30,715 nt of DNA from assembly GCA_040756995.1 (NCBI GenBank), contig JBFLYK010000073.1, positions 1-30,715 of the forward strand, in the 5' to 3' direction. This document shows positions 26,046-30,715 of this stretch, piece by piece (the first letter of the stretch is position 1; each line of letters starts with the position of its first letter). The DNA is from BP-133 sp040756995 (GTDB taxonomy: Bacteria > Actinomycetota > Acidimicrobiia > IMCC26256 > BP-133). The notes beneath the pieces are model-generated. The model worked only from the letters and a program-made list of their open reading frames with translations. It was not told where the DNA came from and did no database searches. The position numbers were made by a program, and so were the translations under genes.

Positions 26046-26061
26046 CGGACACTCACGGATT
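26031..26061. repeat. Nested inverted repeat overlapping the operator and the VOC stop codon
   Basis: AATCCGTGA (26031-26039) and TCACGGATT (26053-26061) are perfect 9-bp arms around 13 bases that hold the palindrome TGTCCGGACA (26042-26051). The right arm includes the stop codon of the VOC gene. It could add a third half-site for the TetR protein, or form a terminator hairpin for the VOC transcript; there is no T run. Confidence 0.55.
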
Positions 26062-26514
26062 CGAATACCGCGCCGCCGGCGTGCCCGGCGGGTTCATCAC
26101 CCCCGGTACGGCATCGGGATTCGGGACGCAGACTTCGGCCTCCAGTCCGTCAGGGTCGCGGAAGAACAGACTCAGAACCGGGCCGAAGTCCGTGACGAAT
26201 CCGTCGCTGGCGCCGCGAGCCACGAGACGCTCCCGGATGACGTCGAAGGATTCGAGCGACCCGGCCTGCAAGGCCAGGTGGTCGATCCGACCCCGCCCGA
26301 ACATCGGCGTCTGCCGGAGGGCCTCCTGGTTGCCGTCGATCTGGAAGACATTGAACTCGGCTGACGGCCCGACCCTGACCATCGTCAGCCGCATCCCCTC
26401 GCCCGGGCGGAGCTCCGCATCGACCGTGGCCCCGAACACATCCCGATAGAACGCGACGAACCGATCGGTATCGGCCGTCAGGATCGCCACATGGTTGAAC
26501 CCATCGAGCAGCAC
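26053..26514 (-). CDS. VOC-superfamily (glyoxalase/dioxygenase-fold) protein
   Basis: The 153-aa protein has the paired beta-alpha-beta-beta-beta layout of the vicinal oxygen chelate fold. NHVAILTAD (His8) opens the first module with FYRDVFGA, and RIDHLALQ (His79) opens the second, ending FFRDPDGLEAEVCVP with Glu125/Glu127. The two His and a C-terminal Glu are the usual metal ligands. Members include glyoxalases, ring-cleaving dioxygenases and resistance proteins; the substrate is unknown. The start is GTG at 26512-26514 with no clear ribosome site. It is upstream of tetR on the same strand, with the dyad region in between. Confidence 0.85.
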   Translation of the reverse strand: MLLDGFNHVAILTADTDRFVAFYRDVFGATVDAELRPGEGMRLTMVRVGPSAEFNVFQIDGNQEALRQTPMFGRGRIDHLALQAGSLESFDVIRERLVARGASDGFVTDFGPVLSLFFRDPDGLEAEVCVPNPDAVPGVMNPPGTPAARYSNP

Positions 26515-26594
26515 GGCGCCATTCTGGCCCGCGCGCCGTCAAGGAAACCCGGCGGGTTGCCGACGAATGAGTCGTGGGCTGCTGCTGGGCTGGG

Positions 26595-27998
26595 GTGAGG
26601 CGGTTTGTCGTCGCCGGCGTCGCTGGCTTCGTCGCGGTCGCCGGCGCCGCCGTACCGGCGACGGCGGGGCCGGTGACGCCGAGCCGGCCGGGCGACGGCG
26701 CCGTCATGGTCGGCTGGCATGAGCAAGGCGATTCCGTCGACGGTCTCCGCGCTCACGAGGCGGAACTCGGCACCCGCTTCGCGCTGGTGCGGATGTACCA
26801 GCAGTGGCAGCTGCCGGCCCGCAAGGTGGCCACGATGATCAACGACAACCGGCTGGTCCTGGTGTCGCACAAACCGCCGGCCGGCGGCTGGGCGGCGGTC
26901 GCCTCGGGAGCCGAGGACGCGATGATCGAGGCGATGGCCGAGGCGTACCGGAGCTTCGGTCACGAGGTCCTCTTCAGCTTCCATCACGAACCGCACGACG
27001 ATGCGTCGGACGTGAAGGGCGGCACCTCCGGCACCGCCGCCGACTACCGGGCGGCCTGGCGGCGGATCCGGGGCGTCTTCGACCGGGTGGGCGCCAGTCA
27101 CTCGGCCGGCGGGAACGTGTTCTTCGCCTACAGCGCCACCGGGTCGTGGGCTCTCAAGGCGGGGGCCGGCGGCTCGGCCGGCTCCGGTGACCCGCTGTAT
27201 CCGGGCGATGACCTCGTCGACGTGTTCGCTCATGACCGGTACAACTGGGCGTCGTGCCGCGGTGACGCCTGGGAGGAGTTCGCGTCTGAGTGGGCACCGC
27301 TCGTGGCGCTGGCGGCGGCGCACCGCAAGCCATTGATCGCCGCCGAGTTCGGCTCTCCCCCGGCCGCCGGAGCCCGCAACGACTGGTTCCGGCGGGCGGC
27401 CACCTGGCTGCGCACGGATCCGCTCGCCCGCCGCTGGATGTGGGGCTTCGCCTATTACCACTCGCTGCACGACACCTGCCCGTGGGACTTTCTCAGCCAC
27501 GGAGACGACGGTCGGCTCGGATGGCAGGACGCCTTCCGCGACCCCTACTTCACCGGCACCCCGTTCTCCCTGGCGTCCGTGCCGTCACCCCCGACCATCG
27601 AAACAACGACGAACCCCGGCCCACCACCCGCCACCGGCCGCGCCCCGCTCAGGCCCGCCGCACCTGGCTCGACGAAGAGGACCGCCCCGACGACCACCAC
27701 GAGCTCTGTGCCGCCGGCGGCCGGGCGGGGATCAGGAGATCCCACTGTCCCGGCCGGCGCGGGGAAGGCAGACGGCAGCAATGCCCGAGCGGCCGAACCG
27801 GCGCCCGGCGCTCCCCTCCAGGCGCCGGCGACCGCCGCCTCTCCCGTACCGACCGGCGCTCAACCGGCCGGTCCACCACCGCCACCGCCACCGGCACCGC
27901 CACGATCATCGTCGTCGACGCCCGGCGCCGCGCTCTTCGTCGGCCTGGTCGCCGTCGTCGCCGCGGCGCTCGTCGGCCGGCGGATGATCACCGCCTGA
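26595..27998 (+). CDS. Secreted, C-terminally anchored GH26-like glycoside hydrolase
   Basis: The 467-aa protein has a signal peptide (RRFVVAGVAGFVAVAGAA, then ATAG) and a TIM-barrel-type domain of about 300 residues. VLFSFHHEPHDD (Glu132) fits the acid/base of clan GH-A enzymes such as GH26 mannanases, and PLIAAEFGSP (Glu251) fits the nucleophile. Then follow about 100 residues rich in Pro, Thr, Ser and Ala, with a run of seven Pro, and a final hydrophobic helix (GAALFVGLVAVVAAALVG) with RR after it, a tail anchor. It likely acts on a polysaccharide at the outer face of the cell. I prefer the GTG at 26595; a GTG at 26574 would add seven residues. The exact family and substrate are inferred. 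Confidence 0.76.
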   Translation: MRRFVVAGVAGFVAVAGAAVPATAGPVTPSRPGDGAVMVGWHEQGDSVDGLRAHEAELGTRFALVRMYQQWQLPARKVATMINDNRLVLVSHKPPAGGWAAVASGAEDAMIEAMAEAYRSFGHEVLFSFHHEPHDDASDVKGGTSGTAADYRAAWRRIRGVFDRVGASHSAGGNVFFAYSATGSWALKAGAGGSAGSGDPLYPGDDLVDVFAHDRYNWASCRGDAWEEFASEWAPLVALAAAHRKPLIAAEFGSPPAAGARNDWFRRAATWLRTDPLARRWMWGFAYYHSLHDTCPWDFLSHGDDGRLGWQDAFRDPYFTGTPFSLASVPSPPTIETTTNPGPPPATGRAPLRPAAPGSTKRTAPTTTTSSVPPAAGRGSGDPTVPAGAGKADGSNARAAEPAPGAPLQAPATAASPVPTGAQPAGPPPPPPPAPPRSSSSTPGAALFVGLVAVVAAALVGRRMITA

Positions 27999-28050
27999 CC
28001 GCTGGCGGCCGCAGCGGCGGCGTTACGGCGGCGGGGTACGCTGCCCGGCC

Positions 28051-28926
28051 GTGAGTACGCCGACACTGGTTCTCCTGGCGGCAGGGATGGGGTCACGGTT
28101 CGGGGGACCAAAGCAGATTGCGCCGATCGGGCCCGGGGGGTCGGCGTTGATCGACTATGCGGCCCGGGATGCGGTGGCCGCCGGGTTCGGGCGGCTGGTG
28201 CTCATCGTGCGGGGCGAGATCATCGAAGCCGTCGAGCGCCACATCGAAGACCACTGGCCCGGCGAAGTGCGGCCGGAGTACGTCCGGCAGGACCTGGAGC
28301 CGGCGGCGGTGGCCGCGGTGGCCGCCGGCCGGGCCAAGCCGCTGGGGACGGCGCACGCCCTCATCGCCGCCGCCGACAGGCTCGACGGTCCGTTCGGCGT
28401 GGCCAACGCCGACGACCTCTACGGCGCCTCGGCCTTTGCCATGCTGGCCGGGCATCTCGCCGGCGGCGGCGGCCACACGCTCGTCGGCTACCGGCTGGCC
28501 AACACGCTCCTCGGCGACCGGCCCGTCAACCGGGCCCTGTGCGCGGTCGACGCCGACGGCAACGTCACCGGCATCGTGGAAGGGGCGGTCAACGTCGGCG
28601 ACGGCGAGCTCACCTGGCGGCCCATCGGTGCTCCCGAAGACGAGGCCCGGCCGATGAAGGGCGACGAGCCGGTCTCGATGAACCTCTGGGGCTTCACCCC
28701 GGAGATCCTTCCCGTCCTCACCGAAGCCTTCGCCGACTACAAGGCGTCCGGCGCCATCGAGGCCGGCGCCGAGCTGTTCCTGCCCAACGTCGTCGGTGAA
28801 AACCTCCGTTCGGCCGGAGGCGAGGTCGACGTCACCATGCTGGTCAGCGACGACCGTTGTCTCGGCGTCACCCACCCCGACGACGTCCCCTTGCTGCAGC
28901 AGACGTTCACCGGCCCCGCCTGGTGA
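28051..28926 (+). CDS. Nucleotidyltransferase (NTP_transferase family)
   Basis: The 291-aa protein starts with LVLLAAGMGSRFGGPKQIAP, the nucleotide-binding G-x-G-x-R-x-G-x2-K-Q signature of sugar-1-phosphate nucleotidyltransferases, and has VANADDLYG (about 126-134) in place of the usual DxD metal site. Members make NDP-sugars, or GTP/CTP-activated alcohols. GVTHPDDVPLL near the C-terminus occurs in related unassigned transferases. The GTG at 28051 is taken. There is no neighbouring sugar-modifying gene apart from the secreted glycosidase upstream, so the substrate cannot be named. Its stop faces that of the convergent His-rich protein 21 bases away. Confidence 0.84.
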   Translation: MSTPTLVLLAAGMGSRFGGPKQIAPIGPGGSALIDYAARDAVAAGFGRLVLIVRGEIIEAVERHIEDHWPGEVRPEYVRQDLEPAAVAAVAAGRAKPLGTAHALIAAADRLDGPFGVANADDLYGASAFAMLAGHLAGGGGHTLVGYRLANTLLGDRPVNRALCAVDADGNVTGIVEGAVNVGDGELTWRPIGAPEDEARPMKGDEPVSMNLWGFTPEILPVLTEAFADYKASGAIEAGAELFLPNVVGENLRSAGGEVDVTMLVSDDRCLGVTHPDDVPLLQQTFTGPAW

Positions 28927-28947
28927 CGCCGCCGCCTCAGGCCGCCG

Positions 28948-30039
28948 CTAGTGCCGGCCCGAGTGCCCGCCGTGGGACCCGTGGTGGGAAGCGCCCGACG
29001 GCGGCTTCCCGGCCGAGGCCGGCGCCACACCGCCGTTGGCCTCCGCCGGCGCCGGCGTCCCCGAGGTCAGGTCGTCGGTCTGCCAGACGTGCATCACCAT
29101 GATGCCCATCGCATCGGGGACGGCCTCCGCCGCGTCGTAGACCGACTCGAGGTCGAGCGTGTCGCCCGCCTTGACCACACCGAGCGAATCCCAGGAGCAG
29201 TAGCTCATCGACTCGATCGTGCCCATGAACGCCGGCTTGGTGCCGTAGCCGGCCCACGAGGTGCAGATCCGCTGCCCGGTCGTCTGGTTGCTGACCACGA
29301 TCTTGACCCCGCCGGTGTGCACATGCCCGCCGGTCGAGACGACCCGGCCGGTGATGGTGGACGGCCACGTCCAGTGCGTGCTCGACGGCCCGGCCGGTGC
29401 GGAGTACTCCGACGTGCGGCAGTTGTTGATGTCGAGCCACACCGGCGTGACCGGCCGCACCCCCGGTGTGGATCCCGGCACCCACGTGATCTTGAAGGTG
29501 AAGAACACCGTCTTCGTCTCGGCCGAGTGGTTCATGATGTGGAACACGCCGTTCACCGGCTCCCGGCCGAGGTGGTACCCGTAGCCGGCGGGCAGCACCT
29601 TGATGGTGCGCTCGTTGCCTGAAGCCAGGAACCGCTCACCGAGCCGGCCGAAGAACGTGTCCTGCCCGCAGGTCGTGTCGGGCCGGCCGGTGTTGAACAG
29701 CAGGGCGTGGTGGAGCATGAGCCCGGTGTCGAGGTTGGCCGGCGTGCCGTTCTCGTAGACCAGGTCGGGCTCGGCCCGGGTGATGAAACAGTCCTCACAC
29801 GGCTTCGCCACGTTGGGCACAAAGACGTTGGCGTGGTCCATGTCTCCGCCCTGGCCCGCCGGCGGCAGGACGAACGGCCCGTACCGCACCGTCGTCTCCT
29901 GGATCGCCCCGGCCGGATCAGCCGGATCGGCGGCCCGGCTCGAATCGGCCGCTCCGGCCCCGTCGAAGATCAGCCCCGGCAGGATCAGCGCCAACGCAGC
30001 CAATCCCATCCCCAGTACGGACCCCAGTCGCTTCGTCAT
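28948..30039 (-). CDS. Secreted His-rich putative copper-binding protein (PHM-like motifs)
   Basis: The 363-aa protein has a signal peptide (MTKRLGSVLGMGLAALALIL then AGA) and an exported body with several Cys. GLMLHHALLFNTGR (about 105-118) holds an HH pair, and TGGHVHTGGVKIVV (about 237-250) holds an HxH. Similar pairs ligate the two coppers of type II ascorbate-dependent monooxygenases (PHM/DBH), so a copper site is plausible but not shown. The C-terminus is a Gly/Ser/Ala tail ending in a His cluster (SHHGSHGGHSGRH), a possible metal-binding tag. The ATG at 30037-30039 is chosen for the signal peptide. It is divergent from a cupredoxin gene, which strengthens the copper idea. Confidence 0.65.
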   Translation of the reverse strand: MTKRLGSVLGMGLAALALILPGLIFDGAGAADSSRAADPADPAGAIQETTVRYGPFVLPPAGQGGDMDHANVFVPNVAKPCEDCFITRAEPDLVYENGTPANLDTGLMLHHALLFNTGRPDTTCGQDTFFGRLGERFLASGNERTIKVLPAGYGYHLGREPVNGVFHIMNHSAETKTVFFTFKITWVPGSTPGVRPVTPVWLDINNCRTSEYSAPAGPSSTHWTWPSTITGRVVSTGGHVHTGGVKIVVSNQTTGQRICTSWAGYGTKPAFMGTIESMSYCSWDSLGVVKAGDTLDLESVYDAAEAVPDAMGIMVMHVWQTDDLTSGTPAPAEANGGVAPASAGKPPSGASHHGSHGGHSGRH

Positions 30040-30113
30040 GTACGCGACCGTACCCGGATCGGCCCAAACCGGACAAGGCCCTGTCCCCCGGCCGGTCCCA
30101 TTGGGGCAAATCG

Positions 30114-30136
30114 CGGGTTTGGGGGCTTGTAACCCG
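30114..30136. repeat. Inverted repeat in the divergent promoter region of the copper-protein pair
   Basis: CGGGTT (30114-30119) and AACCCG (30131-30136) are perfect arms around 11 bases in the 215-base gap 30040-30254. GGACA/TGTCC at 30071-30075 and 30082-30086 is a second, smaller dyad. Both could be operators for the divergent secreted genes. Function is inference. Confidence 0.35.
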
Positions 30137-30254
30137 TTTGCAACAGGAATCGCCCGGTTCGACCACGAATGGGTGATGAAGACCGGCGGCCCCCGTCCGC
30201 TGGCGGGATGGCGTCCCTGCTCCGGCCCCCTGAACGGAGCGGGAGGGAGGTCAG

Positions 30255-30715
30255 ATGCTCGGACGCGCACGAGTGTCGTTGTCACTGGCGGCCGTGGCGG
30301 CCATGGCCGCCGCGGTCGTCGTGCCGATCGACGGCGCCGGCGCGGCCGAAATGACCGGTGTCCTCGTGCGCGACTCAAATTTCGCGCCGGCCGAGCAGCG
30401 GATCCACGCCGGCGACACCGTCATCTTCGCCCGCACCAAGGACACGAAGCTCGCCCACTCGGTGACCTCCGACACCGGCGCCTTCGACGTCGAGATCAAC
30501 GACCAGCAGGCGTACGCCGGCTTCCGGTTCCCCACCCCGGGCACCTACGCCTACCACTGCAAGTACCACCGCAGTTTCGGGATGACCGGCGTCATCGTCG
30601 TCGAGGACGGGCCCACGACGACAACCAGCGGCCCCGGGGCGACCACGACCACGACGGCCACGACCGGCCCCACGACCACGACGTCGACGGCACCCACGAC
30701 GACGACCAGCACCGC
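30255..30715 (+). CDS. Secreted cupredoxin (plastocyanin-like), 3' partial
   Basis: The 153 complete codons present start with a signal peptide (MLGRARVSLSLAAVAAMAAA, then GAGAA). A cupredoxin domain follows: NFAPAEQRIHAGDTVIF, KLAHSVTS with the first copper-ligand His, and YAYHCKYHRSFGMTG, which holds Cys, His and Met as the C-x2-H-x4-M part of a type I blue copper site. The protein then runs into a Thr-rich linker (ACG/ACC codons) that is cut by the window end. Such proteins carry electrons outside the cell. The ATG at 30255 is preceded by GGGAGGGAGG at good spacing. It is divergent from the His-rich putative copper protein. Confidence 0.85.
   Translation, partial: MLGRARVSLSLAAVAAMAAAVVVPIDGAGAAEMTGVLVRDSNFAPAEQRIHAGDTVIFARTKDTKLAHSVTSDTGAFDVEINDQQAYAGFRFPTPGTYAYHCKYHRSFGMTGVIVVEDGPTTTTSGPGATTTTTATTGPTTTTSTAPTTTTST

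Noticed and set aside
30600..30715. ACG/ACC-rich repeat that looks like a microsatellite
   Set aside because: In frame with the cupredoxin it encodes a Thr-rich linker, a usual feature of secreted proteins in this type of genome.

Overview
The window is high-GC DNA with dense, short-gapped coding on both strands and long spurious antisense frames. A putative F420-dependent luciferase-like oxidoreductase, a DNA-binding protein with an Ala/Lys-rich tail, an IdeR/DtxR-like operator candidate, many GTG starts and Thr/Pro-rich secreted linkers point to an actinomycete. I lean towards an Acidimicrobiia-type lineage, but that is inference only. I saw no rRNA, tRNA, CRISPR array or insertion sequence. 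No stretch over 300 bases lacks a gene; the longest gap is 30040-30254.

Left part (1-2943): the 3' end of a basic-tailed DNA-binding protein with a textbook terminator, a tiny zinc-ribbon protein, a MarR regulator with a perfect palindrome at its promoter and an MFS exporter of the EntS-like group, then a convergent crotonase.

Centre-left (3008-11271) is the main find: a NRPS-independent (NIS) siderophore locus. A leftward operon with overlapping genes encodes an SbnA-like PLP enzyme, a double-length protein made of two complete IucA/IucC synthetases in tandem, a third IucA/IucC synthetase and an SbnH-like PLP decarboxylase. A convergent FhuF-like iron reductase lies at its end. Two tandem 14-bp dyads resembling an iron box precede the reductase, and a degenerate copy sits in the gap before the SbnA-like gene. 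The genes resemble the staphyloferrin B set, but no SbnB or SbnG partner is visible. An orphan MacB-type permease, an LtrA-family membrane protein and an LLM oxidoreductase lie just upstream on the same strand, so the whole 14802-3777 run may be read through.

Middle (14888-22042): phosphoenolpyruvate carboxylase, a secreted glycine-rich protein, a class A penicillin-binding protein, an unknown 146-aa protein and a DUF1992 (DnaJ-C28-like) protein.

Right-middle (22152-26514): a probable TetR-controlled module. It contains a polytopic membrane protein, an FAD-dependent amine-oxidase/desaturase-like enzyme, a lipocalin-like CrtC/AttH-type protein, the TetR regulator and a VOC protein. The same GACAAATC...TGTCCGG element precedes both the membrane protein and tetR, which ties the two ends together.

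Right end (26595-30715): a secreted, C-terminally anchored GH26-like glycosidase, a nucleotidyltransferase, and a divergent pair of exported putative copper proteins (a His-rich protein with HH and HxH motifs, and a cupredoxin cut off by the window end).
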